Source: Atkinsonella hypoxylon
Taxonomy: Eukaryota > Ascomycota > Sordariomycetes > Hypocreales > Clavicipitaceae
Direction: 5' to 3'
Assembly (NCBI GenBank): GCA_000729835.1
Contig: JFHB01000003.1
Location: 434,001 to 498,000, forward strand
DNA: 64,000 nucleotides
The notes below the pieces were generated by a model, which was given only the letters and a program-made list of their open reading frames with translations, was not told the DNA's origin and ran no database searches. The position numbers and the translations under genes were made by a program. This document shows positions 10,734 to 22,462 of this stretch, in pieces (position 1 is the first letter of the stretch; each line of letters starts with the position of its first letter).

Positions 10734-11219
10734 CACGGCGAGGGTTTGGTCCAATGAATTGCGTGTCAGAGTGATGAATGATTGGCACAATGCGTAAAAC
10801 TAGGTGGATGTCTTAGCGAAGCAACTTGATACCCCTTCTTGTCTGATTCTGAACTGTAGCCCATTTGTTGGAAGCGTGAGGCTCCGGTGTATAATGATGA
10901 TGTACATCTTGCTCACATCATGGCATGGTAAAATACAAACAAACCACAGAGTGCTTCCCTTGAGTCAGCCTAGGTATATCCGCCATCTTTGTTCCCGGTC
11001 TGTCAGAAAATCCCCGTTCAGCAAGTGCACTTTCACAACCCCATAATTCCAGGAACTCCAACAGCGGAATGCAGTGTGATTGCTCCGATTATCAAGCCTA
11101 AGCCCTGCTTCTACTGAATAAACACTACAAAAGTCTATTTGAACCCCTTTCCACTACAGAACAATAGGTCGTCCCCCTAAGCCGCTGCTATTTGTTAGCA
11201 ACTTTAATTCATGTGAAAA
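10734..11219. other. Spacer after nse4
   Basis: Holds the nse4 3' flank. No supported gene or repeat is seen. Confidence 0.4.
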
Positions 11220-11519
11220 ATGCCAAGTTCTGAGAGACCGCATGGCTTCAATGACGGTTCGTCGCGTCTCCGTCATCTTGCAGATGGCCCAGAAAGCTTA
11301 GACTCGGATTTTAAGAAAATCCTGTTTGGAAATGCAACTATCCAGGTGATGCAGATGATAACATAGAAGCTACGGAATATACAGGACGTATATCGGCAAA
11401 CCCCACAGCTTAGGAATAACAAGCGGACTCAACTTCAACAGATGATGGACTTGAAGATGCAAGATCAGATGAATTCATGGTGCCAGGATATCACAGAATT
11501 TGGAATTCCAGATCCTTAG
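11220..11519 (+). CDS. Possible 86-aa gene or gene relic
   Basis: ATG at 11220 (MPSSERPHGFNDGSSRLRHL) opens 42 codons. A very short 39-nt GTGATG...ACAG intron (11346-11384) would join them in phase to 45 codons ending at TAG 11517-11519, with TQLQQMMDLKMQDQMNSWCQ and an FGIPDP end. A second frame is also open across the putative intron (NIEATEYTGRISANP), so a frameshifted relic is an alternative. No family is recognised. A 39-nt intron is below the usual fungal size, which lowers confidence. Confidence 0.3.
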
Positions 11520-11854
11520 CTCTGGAGCTTCGTCTGTACGGACTGGTCCGTTGTTGAACATTTGGCTTTTCTGTAGAACCCGCATTCATAGTTACCGCTG
11601 CGCTTGATTCCGTGCGCCGTGCGCTACTGCCGAGGCGCCAACGGGCTTTTGGCGTCATCGATGATTACATTTTAGCTTTGCTCTCAGCGACGGAGCTAAA
11701 TAGTCGCCGCTACAACGTCGCCTCATCATTCGTACCAGCATCAATTACGCCGCCCTACGTTACCAGAAATAAGAAGCTCACATCCTCGAGGTCTCCGGCA
11801 CGACAGTCTACGCGCGCATTTACGTCGAGCAGTGCGAGTGCAACTTCTCACAAG

Positions 11855-12752
11855 ATGTCGGCTGATTTGATCCCATCTAAACCGGCCGACGTCATGGTCA
11901 TCCGCAATGTTACCCCCAACATTGTAACCTTCTCGGTGCCCTTTTCGCGATTCGGTAAGGTTAAGATCGGAGGCCGTGGCACACTCGGTATGTGTTGTAA
12001 CTTTGCCAACGCAGGCTTTGCTTGCTCCTTGATAGACGGCTCTACTAACTCTCTTGTCTCCAGTCAGACTCACCTCTGGCAACCTCGCCGTCTTCTCCCC
12101 CGTTGCACTTACAGAAGGGTCGAAAGCCAAGGTCGCCGAGCTTGGTGGCCGACTGTCTTACATCATTGCCCTTGATTACGAGCACCACATCTTCATCTCG
12201 GAATGGGCTAAGGAGTACCCTGGCGCCAAGATCATCGGCCCCGAAGGTCTGCCCGAGAAGCGGGCCAAACAGCAGAGTGACCCCAAGGTTAATGACGATA
12301 AATTTGACATTATCTTCAAGAAGGACGGAAAGCGGAGCATCAAAATCAGCGAGGAGTTCGACGCCGATTTTGATTATGAATACGTCGACGGCCACGTCAA
12401 CAAGGAAATCGTCTTCAACTACAAGCCGGATAAGGTCCTCATCGAAGCGGATCTCTTGTTTAACCTACCGGCTATTGAGCAGTACAGCAAGGTGCCCGAT
12501 GGCCAAAAGTCAGGTGGTTTCGCCGACAAGATGTTTCAGGGCGCGCAGAGCACTGCTGGCGATGCAACGTGGATGAAGCGCTTCAACTGGTACCTCGCTG
12601 CCAAGGACCGCAGTAGTATGAATGATAGTATAAGAGTGATTGATCAATGGGATTTCACTACTTTGATCCCTTGCCATGGCGAGGTCATCGAGGGGAGCGC
12701 CAAGGAAACGTTTAAGAAGGTGTTCCAGTGGCATTTGCAGGGGAAGAAGTGA
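11855..12752 (+). CDS. DUF4336 metallo-hydrolase-like protein
   Basis: Two exons (11855-11987, 12064-12752) give 273 aa starting MSADLIPSKPADVMVIRNVT. The protein matches the fungal DUF4336 family, which has a metallo-beta-lactamase-like fold and no established reaction. Visible features are the conserved VRLTSGNLAVFSPVALTEG strand region, a His pair in IIALDYEHHIF (H85, H86), EYPGAKIIGPEGLPEKR, DKVLIEADLLFNLPAIEQYS, and a late CHGE motif (C248, H249) that could contribute metal ligands. The canonical beta-lactamase HxHxDH signature is absent, so hydrolytic activity is not assured. The first ATG in this frame is at 11855. Upstream, the same frame is open to 11558 and encodes a presequence-like stretch (PARQSTRAFTSSSASAT), so a longer mitochondrial form is possible. 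Confidence 0.85.
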
Positions 12753-12952
12753 ATCGGGAGCGGAAGATGCGGAGTCCTCTTGCTCTCCTCTGGGATGCAT
12801 TGATCAAGTGGAAGAAGTTTCTCCAAGAGACTGCTCACAGGAGATGATGCAGAATTGGTGTTGAGGCGTGTCGCGGAGATGACGTACTTTTGTTAATAAG
12901 GACTGGGATTAGAAGACTTTAATATGAAGTAGATACCCGTTATAAACTGTGG

Positions 12953-12991
<39 letters not shown>

Positions 12992-13764
12992 GGTATGACT
13001 CCAGCCTCGATTCGACGGGCAAAGCACAAGACATATGAGCCTTTCATTGTCTACTAGATTTCCACTGGTGGTAAGGACCGGTGTTTTAAGAACATAACTA
13101 AGTGACGGCTCATGCAAGCTACCTCGCTGGCTTTGTGGAAGCTACATACCGCTTCAGTTGGCTGTGGTTTCGCGAAAAGCAGAGATATCCCACAAAGTCA
13201 CTGCATTATTGGTATGCAGGGTCCTTGATGTCAAGCATCAGTATATTGAACGAGACGGCTCGCGATCGCCTGTGGTCCTTGCATCCGTCAGACACCTTCC
13301 TGCCCGCTTTCTCAACAACAGTCAGCTTTACTAGAGGAAGTCGCCGAAAATTCCAGATCCGAAATCGATGGATGCGTGAACACGGTGCTGTGCTCGTTGT
13401 ACTTCGTTTGAATATAGCCCGAGATTGAAAAAGCGGCATGCTTGTTAGCATCTGCCCGGTCGTCAGGAATGACCTCCGCAAGCTTTGTCTCATTGGTTGG
13501 TTGGTACCACTGCCAAGCGACTACTAAGGTAGCTTAATAACTCTTTTTAACCAATCAAATACAGTATAAGTGGAGCTGTCCTCCATGTTCCGACCCTTTA
13601 CAGACGTCACTGTCACTGCGCTGCACTCCACGAGCTGTTGTCGCGATCTGCAGCTTAACCCAACCTTCCATCTCGACGACATTGTATTGCACTGCGCGCA
13701 TTTCGCCACCCCTATTCTTTGAAGTGTCAATACACAGACGGCCACAATGTCATGAAACGCCACT
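12753..13764. other. Spacer between DUF4336 gene and vps34
   Basis: Holds a (TTA)n microsatellite (listed separately), the 3' flank of the DUF4336 gene and the vps34 promoter. ORFs near 13.1-13.5 kb on both strands are unsupported. Confidence 0.45.
12953..12991. repeat. Trinucleotide microsatellite (ATT/TTA)13
   Basis: About 13 uninterrupted ATT units shortly after the DUF4336 gene. Confidence 0.95.
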
Positions 13765-16749
13765 ATGGCTGACTACGGGAGAATGGACCCGTTTTCTTTT
13801 GCGGGATCCAAGGACGTCGACCATCCAGTCAGTGTTCGGATGTACGAAGCTTTCACACCAAGCTCCCTCACGCCTTTCTCTTTTGGCTCGTGCAGTCGTC
13901 TTCGGCTATGCTGCTAACAATTATTCCTAGCATAAACTTAGAGGGCGAAGAACCGCCTGTGAAATTCTCTACCCTCCTCGAGAGACCGGATCTGCGACAC
14001 ATTGGTTCGAACACAAGGTAAACTTTTGTTGGTTACATTACTTTTGCTGTGAAGCCCTAAGCTGATAACTTCGTAGCCCAAACTCCGACCTTTTTGTGAC
14101 CGTGCAAGTATGGGCTGGTTCAAAACCCCTTACCGTTCCTGTCCAAACAGCGTATAAGCCTTTTCGGAACGAGCGAAAGTACGTGGGACCGTCACACCTT
14201 GCAGCCTGCCTCGCGGTACTGGCATATACTAACGAAATCGTGATGTTTTTAGATGGAACGAATGGCTGGAATTGCCAATAAACTACAAATCACTTCCGGC
14301 GAACGCTTGTCTCGCCATCACAATATGGGATCTGTCCCCTACAGGCGGAAAGAACGCGATCGGACATTTTATACCCTTTGGCGGAACAACATTATCCATG
14401 TTTGATAGCGACAACCAGATACAGAAAGGGAGACAAAAATGCCTGGTTCACAGACACAAATTCGCCGATGGGACCGACAACACTACCACGCCCGCTTTGG
14501 TTGCGTCCAAGAAGAGGGCAACCTTGCAAGACGGAGGCGGGTCGCTGCTTGACAAAGACGCCGAAGAGTTGGACAGAATGGAGAAGTTGTTTAAGAAGCA
14601 CGAGATGGGGGAGATACCTCGAGTAGATTGGCTCGACCAAATGGTGTTTCGGAGCTTTGAAAAGAAGGGGCTCTTAGCAGCAAAATCATCTATGAAGATG
14701 CTCCAGCGTCAACGAGCTCTCAACGGAGACAACGACAAGGGCGGAGCTGAAGTTGATGATGAATCAGCGACCGACAGATACACCCAAGGGTCTGCCTTCT
14801 TGCTTAATGTCGAACTGCCACGATTCGATTTTCCTGTTGTCTTTGCTGATCACGAATACGACCCCCCTCCAATATCAGCTTTGAAACCACTATCTGCTTC
14901 CCAAGGGACACTGCCAATCCAACAGCCTCAATTTCAATTTGGTCCAGGCATAAATGCCATGGGCGAAAACTCTGATGGGTTGGCTTCAAGACTGATCAAG
15001 GTCTATGACCCGGAGGTGGGTCAGAGGGATAATCCCGCCGAAGCGAAACACAGACGACTATTCCGCAGCTCGCACCGCCATGGAATCCTGGACAAAGATC
15101 TGAAGCCAAACTCTAAAGTCCGTGACGAGCTCAATCTAATCATGTCATACTCGCCAACCCATGTCCTGTCGCCGGAAGAGGCGGACTTGGTTTGGAAGTT
15201 CAGATATCACTTGACTCGAGACAAACGAGCCTTGACGAAATTCGTCAAGTCCGTCAATTGGAGTGATCAGAACGAGTCCAAACAAGCCAAACAAGTCCTG
15301 AGTCGGTGGACCGAAATTGACGTCGATGATGCGCTGGAGCTTCTTGGACCGTCATTTGACAATCCAGCCGTACGATCATATGCCGTAGACCGATTGCGAA
15401 AAGCAGACGACAAAGAGCTTCTGCTGTACCTTTTGCAGCTCGTTCAGGCTCTCAAGTATGAACACATTACGACCGATTCCGAACAGGAGACTACTCAAGA
15501 CTCGTCTTTGGCACGATTTCTCATCCAACGTGCCGCAGCAAATTTTATGCTTGGTAACTACTTTTACTGGTATCTCATGGTCGAATGTGATGACCACAGT
15601 CCTGAACAAGGCATCGATAACAGAAACGTATATCGAAAGGTGGCCTATGATTTCATGCTGGAGTTAGTCAAGCAACCCACTGGGGCTGAAGACCGAAAAA
15701 CACTTCTGCGCCAAGCTGAAATGGTTGCCGTACTGTCCAAGATTGCAAGCGAAATCAAAGCGTCAAGCGAGTCGATCGCCAAGAAAGTTGATCGACTGAA
15801 GAAATTCTTGGCAGACCCCAAGAACGAGCTTCTCACCTTTGATCCCCCCCTGCCAATGCCTCTAGACCCCTCCGTGAAGGTAACCGGCGTGGTTCCAGAC
15901 CAGGTAGCCGTCTTCAAATCGTCTCTGAACCCCATTAAATGTACCTTCAAAACCTCGAACGGCAGTACCTATCCCATTATTTTCAAGTTGGGCGATGACT
16001 TACGACAAGATCAGCTCGTCATCCAAATCATCACCCTTATGGATCAACTCCTCCAAAAAGAAAATCTTGACCTAAAGCTGACCCCATACAAAATTCTGGC
16101 GACCAGCACAACGGCTGGCGCGTCGCAATTTGTGCAGTCGCAAAGCCTGTCGGCCATCGCCAGTAAGTACAGGACCAATCCGGCGTTGGCGTACCTACGA
16201 CAGCACAACCCCGATGACAGGCAGCCGCTAGGAGTGCGCCAGGAGACACTTGACACGTATGTTAAATCGTGCGCGGGTTACTGCGTCATCACTTACATTC
16301 TCGGCGTGGGGGACCGCCATCTCGACAACCTACTCCTGGCCCCTGATGGGCACTTCTTCCACGCTGACTTTGGCTTCATTCTCGGCCGAGACCCGAAACC
16401 TTTTGCTCCGCTTATGAAGCTGTCTAAGGAAATGGTTGAATGCATGGGTGGCGTCCATTCTGAACTCTACAACAAGTTCAAGCAATACTGCTACCTTGCG
16501 TACACTGCGCTGCGCAAGTCATCGAACCTGATTTTAAACCTGTTTGGCCTCATGCTGCATGCCAACATCCCCGATATCCGATTAGAACCCGACAAGGCCG
16601 TTCTCAAGGTCCGCGAGAGATTTCACCTGGAACTGAGCGAGGAGGAGGCTATTTTGTATTTTGGAAATGTCATAGAGGGGACACTCACGGCGTTTGCGCC
16701 TGTCGTGATAGATAAGCTTCATGAATGGGCCCAGGCTCTGCGAGCGTAA
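13765..16749 (+). CDS. vps34: Class III phosphatidylinositol 3-kinase Vps34
   Basis: Vps34 phosphorylates phosphatidylinositol to PI3P on endosomes and the pre-autophagosomal membrane, together with Vps15 and Vps30/Atg6. Four exons (13765-13841, 13931-14017, 14077-14178, 14253-16749) give 920 aa; phases agree at every junction. The N-terminal C2 domain (about 15-230) includes SVRIINLEGEEPPVKFSTLL and NEWLELPINYKSLPANACLA. The PIK helical domain (about 320-530) follows. The kinase domain shows FKLGDDLRQDQLVIQIITLM (from residue 669), the catalytic loop GVGDRHLDN (773-781) and activation DFG (794-796), then KEMVECMGG. The C-terminal EEAILYFGNVIEGTL helix is also present. All catalytic residues (Asp776, Asn781, Asp794) are intact. 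The internal ATG at 13783 (MDPFSFAG) is an equally possible start. Confidence 0.97.
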
Positions 16750-17412
16750 ATGTAACTTGATACATTTGAATGATGCTACGGATATCCCACTGTGACTAAT
16801 ATTTTCTACATTGTGCTTTACCAGCGAAGCTGACATGGTTTGGGCCGAGCTATCTGGTATACTGCACATTTTGCCCTGATGTCGACCTAAACTTGGTATT
16901 TGCCTTCTTCCACCATGCTCTCTGTTAAGCCCAACGTACGCGGCCCGAGTATTATACGGTAGTACGTTGGTGGCGTCGTCATGGTTTAAGAACATGCGAT
17001 GCCACCGAAGTTTAGATTTTGGACCCTGCACAATTTCACACTTTCTGGATTTCGGCGCAAAAGCTCATGCTAGTACATAAAGCAATGGGACTGGCACAAA
17101 AATCCCCCCCAATGAGCCACAAGACACAGGACGACGAAGTAGATAATCTTCTCTCATGCGTTCCTACCACCCACCCACCCACCAATAACACCGCTCGATC
17201 AGACCTACAGTTATCAGATCAGTGACGCCGAAAGTGCCAGCTGGAGCCGAACCAGAAAAGCAGCAGCGCCAACGATAGCACAAAGCCGCCGGGGATTTAC
17301 CCCAGCGTACTATACGCAAGAGAACTAGCAGCTTGGACTCATCCGCTGCGTCTTACAGCACGACGCCTTTATAAGAGAGAAACTAGTATCATCTCCGCTT
17401 TACTGGCCCGAG
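16750..17412. other. 3' flank of vps34 and spacer
   Basis: No supported ORF. CCACCCACCCACC repeats lie near 17168-17181. Confidence 0.45.
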
Positions 17413-18006
17413 ATGTGCAGAGTGATGAGTTCCCCGTACGCGGATTATCTCGACTTCATGGCCGCTCAGGCGGGTGTCGACCTGGGGGACGAACAAGCCG
17501 AGGTCTTTAGGGAAGATAGCCAGGCCATCTTCGACGGGGCGGTCGCTGGAGTTGAAGACGGGTTTTTTGGAGTCCAAGATGAGTTTCGTGGAGTTCGAGA
17601 CGAGCTTCGTGATAGACGACACGAGTCCTTTGACAGGCATGAAGAGGAGCGCTCTCAAGCGATTCAGAACGCGGCCACGAACACAAAGAATGTTGAAGTC
17701 GCGAGGACACCCACTAGGCCCCCCTGCTGGTGTGAATTGCATCCTGGCGATGATTCGATGGGCGTACATCTTCACATTGAACCTGGGCAGGGACCCAGCC
17801 GTCGTGATGAATCCCAGTGGCGCTGGGCCGCAGACGAACCCCGGTATGTCCGAATATTGGATGTCGTGATTCTTTCAATCCTTCTGGAGTTTATTCTGTG
17901 CGATATTTATAGTATATGTTTTCCGAGCTCACCGGTATGGCTTGAATATATAGGGGTGGCAGTGGTGGTAACAGTGTTGTTGTTGCTGAGTTTTGGAAAC
18001 TTGTAG
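17413..18006 (+). CDS. Uncertain ORF with two C-terminal membrane segments
   Basis: ATG at 17413 opens 197 codons. The middle is a charged repeat in which GVEDGFF, GVQDEFR and GVRDELRD succeed one another, mirrored by roughly 24-nt imperfect DNA repeats (about 17550-17615). The C-terminus has two hydrophobic stretches (VVILSILLEFILCDIYSICF and IGVAVVVTVLLLLSF), giving a possible hairpin membrane anchor. Competing open frames exist here on the other plus frame (131 codons) and the minus strand (128 codons), and I recognise no family in any of them. A charged stalk with a membrane tail is the most protein-like reading, but this is weak evidence. Confidence 0.35.
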   Translation: MCRVMSSPYADYLDFMAAQAGVDLGDEQAEVFREDSQAIFDGAVAGVEDGFFGVQDEFRGVRDELRDRRHESFDRHEEERSQAIQNAATNTKNVEVARTPTRPPCWCELHPGDDSMGVHLHIEPGQGPSRRDESQWRWAADEPRYVRILDVVILSILLEFILCDIYSICFPSSPVWLEYIGVAVVVTVLLLLSFGNL

Positions 18007-18435
18007 ACCTCAGGTCGGGAGATGGTCCAGAAGTTCATCTTGGAAATAGAGTGTGATAGTGCTGATGGGTGTTTTGAAATTCAATACAACGAGAGCTAAG
18101 CCAGCCAGCTTGGTTGAAGCGTGTCAACGGTCAATGCAACAGTAGCATACAAGGAAACCACATGCAGCCATATTCGTGATCCATCAAATGTCATCATGTC
18201 CGACATCAAGCATCAAAACCAGGGTATAGAAGCATTTGTAAAGGGACCGAGGGGGAACAACAAGGGATTCCTGAAAGAATGCTTATTATCAACTCCTCGA
18301 GCAAAATGGTATCATGATTCTCAACACCAACCAACTCTAGAACATAATCAGGCAAAAACAGGAAAGAAAAACGAGCAACAACCACTCTCGCCGGGGACAT
18401 TATTGTGCAAACTGGCGAAAACGAAGGCATGGGTA
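18007..18435. other. Convergent 3' flank of RCC1 gene
   Basis: No supported gene. Probably the 3' UTR of the minus-strand RCC1 gene ending at 18436. Confidence 0.45.
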
Positions 18436-20388
18436 TCATATGTGCGGCCGAGTAAGAACAGTGAATTGTCCCCCGCAGCCAGCGAATGTGAAAGCCTTAT
18501 TGACAATACCTTTGCCGACTAACTCGGTCGGCATATGGACAGTCCTTTGGCTGCCGAGGCCTGTGCGAAAATTTTCCGAGTAACCCCATGTTGATACGGT
18601 GCCGTTCTTGTCGATCACGAGGGAGTTGTCAATACCGGCGGCGACAAAGGTGCCGGTGATGTCTTGTCCACAAGTTAGTTGTTGTTTTCCAATGTCGAAA
18701 GGGTATAGTTTATACTAGACTCACTAGGGATTGCGGTAGGATATAACAGTATGCGCGCTCGTCCGCGGCTATCGAATAGGAACTTCTCATTCGGTATTGT
18801 AGTTATGTCCATGCCCATTTGACTGCCGTCGCAGCGACCCCATGCAAGCACTTGCCCTTCTTCCGTGCAAGCCAGGCTGTGATGAAAGCCACCGGCAATA
18901 TGGTGAATCGCATATCCCTTTAGACTGTCCACCATGGTAGGATTTCCAATGTGTAGATTTTCATCATTGGCCGGAATGCCTGTTTGCCCAAAGTTGTTCA
19001 GTCCCCACGTCCAAACTTGTCCCTGCTTATCAATAGCAAAGCTGTGATTGAAGCCTGCGATTATCTTGACGATGCCCCGCCTGGGTAGATCCACCATCCG
19101 TGGCGTCAGTGATTCGTATTGATGGCGTTGGACTAATCGTCGACCCAGCTGTGCCTGTTGACCAGATCCCCATGCGTAGACATCCCCCGATCCGGTCAGC
19201 GCGAGAACATGATTCATGCCTGCCGATAGCTCTTTGATGTCCTTGAGGCCCTCGATCCGCACTGGCGTGACCTGGAATCTTGAGTCATAGCTTGGCGTCC
19301 TTTTCTTCTGCATCTTCTCTCGCAGAAAGCCGTATACGCCATCGCTTGCCTGAAAAGCAGTCAGTATATGATAGTTCTCGTTAGATCTGAAGATATACAC
19401 AACTAGAAAGAGGCTCTCTCCTTACATGAAATGTCCCCCACCCATAGACCAAACCCGAGTCTGTTAATACAAATGTGGCATTGTCCGTAGCAGCGACCTG
19501 TACAATGCTCAATTCCAATTTTGACAAAACCTCAGCCGGCATGGGGTTACTTTCGAGCGGATTCAGGTTGACGGTATGTTTATCAAGAGCTTTTGGCTTC
19601 TCCCAACGAGTGTCCCGGCCAAGAGCCCGAGAATCATTGACCCCCCATGTCAGAACCCGTCCTTCATGCGTAAGCGCCACGCAATGCCTGCCACCAACAG
19701 CCACCTGGACAACGCCCACGTCTTCCGCTAGCAAAAGATGATTTAGACGAGGTTTGTCTGCTACGGTCGGGCTCTTCTTCTCGTATTTGATGCTCCCCAA
19801 CCCCAGCTCTCCGTCGTCTCCACAACCAAATACGATCACGTCTTGTCGCTGTGTAGGCGCATTGATTAGTGGGCTGTTTCTTGGCCTAAGTGGTGTTCGA
19901 GGCGATGATCCTGCTGTCACCCTAAGTCTTTTAATTCTATCGGGTGAGGCTTCACCTTTCACGGAAAGGTCATCAGGATCGTCTACATCCTTACTCATCT
20001 TTCTCTTGCGTTTCGATGGCGTGAAAAACTGTGTAATCTCAGTTGTCCATGATCCATGTACTCTTCTACGCCCCCATGCTGGGAACGATACGTTGGCCAT
20101 GAACGGAATGGAGTTGAATGCACTGCGGACTGTGTCCACCATAGCATGAGTGTCCTTGCCCTTGGTGGTTCTTGGTCGGATCGCTTCTGGACCTGCCGCC
20201 AATGCGGGTTTCGAATTTTGTGACATGGTGACATGTTTTATCGAGCTTCTTCCCAGAACGCACTTGACTGCATGACCGAGTGCTATCGGCCGAGCAATAG
20301 TTTGGGTTCGCTCTGTAAGTTGGACAGAGTTTGATACCAGTTGGGCGCTCCGCTTCCTGGTCGCGGGTATTGAGGTGAGCTTGTGCAT
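18436..20388 (-). CDS. rcc1: RCC1-type Ran guanine-nucleotide exchange factor
   Basis: RCC1 (Pim1/Srm1 in yeasts) loads Ran with GTP on chromatin and so drives nuclear transport polarity. Three minus-strand exons (20388-19426, 19349-18725, 18662-18436) give 604 aa. A long basic N-terminus (SKRKRKMSKDVDD, DRIKRLRV) precedes a seven-blade beta-propeller with repeat signatures GCGDDGELGLG, TWGVNDSRALGRD, YGWGTFHASDGVYGF, AWGSGQQAQLGRR, TWGLNNFGQTGIP, AWGRCDGSQMGMD and TWGYSENFRTGLG. The second intron has a good ACTAAC branch site. The ATG at 20226 (MSQNSKPALAAG) is a plausible alternative start that would shorten the tail by 54 residues, and an unrecognised intron in the N-terminal 150 codons cannot be excluded. 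Confidence 0.94.
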
Positions 20389-21126
20389 GGAGTCGTGCCT
20401 CACTCAGATGAGACTATAAAACCGGGGCCTCGTGGATGTTTGTGGGTCGTGGGTCGTGCGGCACCACCAGACAATAAGACGATGTCACCGAATTGGGGCA
20501 GAAGAGTTGTTAAGGTTGCCAAGCGCTTGCAGAACGCCACTGCCGGTGCGAACTCATTTCTGCTCCTTTTCAAGATTGTAGGCATGGTCACTCGATGGAG
20601 CAGCTGGGTGGACAATCCCGTCGTGATGACCGTAGTTCATACACCAACCATGTGAACAATGGCTTGGCTCGACCCATTCATGTCTGAACTTGTGAGTCAC
20701 ACTTGTTTCAGGAAAGGACGAAGGAATGAATAAGCTGAGCGCACCAACTCCGTTTAGCCCATGGTTTGATATTCGAGTCGGAGTCGAGACTCAAACACGG
20801 GCTGTTACCGTTTGTTCCAAACGCGAAGCCTATTCTCTGAATTGTTCCTTCCAAGGGCAACTCAAGGAAGGGGCGAGTTCTATCATAGAAAACTTGATTT
20901 TGGCGAAATTGGATCATGCCATCGGCAATAGTACCAGACAAAGTACCAATCACACCATGGCAGAATCACGCCCAGATGAGTTTCGACCCACAAGCTACAT
21001 TCAACCTTTAGGGAGCAGGATGTACTTGAAATGACCAGTTGAAAAGCCATTCACCGTAATTGTTTGAATGAATCGATATTCTATCGCTCGCCTCTGGATG
21101 CGCGTCGCTTGTGAGCTGTCATGTTA
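20389..21126. other. Spacer between RCC1 and etr1
   Basis: Upstream region of the RCC1 gene and 3' flank of etr1. Overlapping short ORFs are unsupported. Confidence 0.45.
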
Positions 21127-22462
21127 TCATGTATCCCCAAACAAAAAGACTCCCTTGCCTTTTCTGAAGCCTTTGAGCGTCTCTTGCACTGCATCCTTCA
21201 ACTTGGTCTCCTCTGTATCCCAATTCCAGTTAATTCCGTCCACAGGTACATCTTTGAAGCGCCCCAGACGCATCAGATTCAGAATATCATTGATCATGTG
21301 CTTGCGGGCAACGGGATCCTTCTGATTCCACTTCGAGAGCCAGAAACCTACAAATCGAATGTCTTTGAAGATAAGCAGCCCCAGTGGCAGTGCGACTGGC
21401 TGCTTCGACATGCCTCCATAGGACACGAGAGATGCTCCTTCACCAAGAGACCTTGCCAGAGCGGTGGCAGATTTACCACCTACACAGTTTAGCCCGAGGC
21501 CAATCTGCTCACGCCCACCTCGAGTGATTTCCATAAGTTGATGCTTCCACTCCCTCGACAGAAATTGTGACTCTGGCACCACAACATCCGCGCCGAGGTC
21601 CAAAAGCTCCTGTCTCAAGGCTTCAGTCTTCTCCATTGAGTCCCTGTCGCGAATGACATTGATGCTTCGCAACCCCCAGAGCCTGGCAAACTGGATGGCT
21701 GCTCGTCCCACGCCGGAATTCGCCCCATTCTGGATGAACCACTCGCCGCTATTAAGTTCGAGTGGCCGCATTGGCAAACCAGGCTTCAATCCGGCGCTGG
21801 GCCCATAATCCCTCAAGATTCGATACGCAGTACACGGGTTGACGCTGACGGTGGCAACCTGAGTGGGTGTTAAGCTATCCTTTTCCACCTTGAGAACATC
21901 ATTTGCTTTCAAAATTGCATGTGTTCGCCAGGTGCCAATATGTTGCGCGGCTGGAATAAGCCAATCGCCCTTTTGGAGAGAGGATGATGAGTCTCCAGTA
22001 GAAACAACTTCGAACACGCCTTCGTTTCCAGGCACAGCGGAGGGTTCTGAGGTACCAATCAGTGATGTCATGGGCTGCTTCGAGCCATATGTGCCTTGAA
22101 TAGTGTTGATATCGGCAGGATTGATCGATGCGGCAAGAGTTCGAACAAGGACTGATGACCTCGGGATCGACGGTGAGATAGCGTGTGTATGAAGTCTAAC
22201 AGACAGCAACAGAAGTCAGCGTCAGAATTGGACGAAGGCTTCTAGCATCCATAAGTATCAACAATACTTACTTCAAGACATCTGATGGCTCACCGTGCTT
22301 AGAGTATACTAGAGCTTTTGCCTGGGTGTAGCCATAGGGACCCGATTTGAGACGGGTTGATGATCTGGGTAGTCTACTGAGATGGTGAGATCGAGGCTTG
22401 GCTGATGGCCGCGCCGAAAAAAAGGCCGATGAGGGCCATCGAAAGCATTTTTGTGCGGTCAT
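21127..22462 (-). CDS. etr1: Mitochondrial trans-2-enoyl-ACP/CoA reductase
   Basis: Etr1/MECR catalyses the last, NADPH-dependent step of mitochondrial type II fatty-acid synthesis, which supplies octanoyl-ACP for lipoate. Two exons (22462-22272, 22195-21127) give 419 aa. The N-terminus is a typical presequence (CFRWPSSAFFSARPSAKPRS). It is followed by the MDR-superfamily GroES-like domain (KALVYSKHGEPSDVLK, NPADINTIQGTYGSK, VPGNEGVFEV) and the Rossmann domain with the NADPH loop QNGANSGVGRAAIQFARLWG. NCVGGKSATALARSLGEGA and MSKQPVALPLGLLIFKDIRF are conserved substrate-side segments. The spliced junction restores SDVLKLHTHAISP. Zinc-binding residues of alcohol dehydrogenases are absent, as expected for this branch. 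Confidence 0.95.

Noticed and set aside
17474..17869. Alternative 131-codon plus frame and 128-codon minus frame at the doubtful membrane ORF
   Set aside because: Neither shows a family or better composition than the 197-codon frame; kept only as an alternative within that entry.
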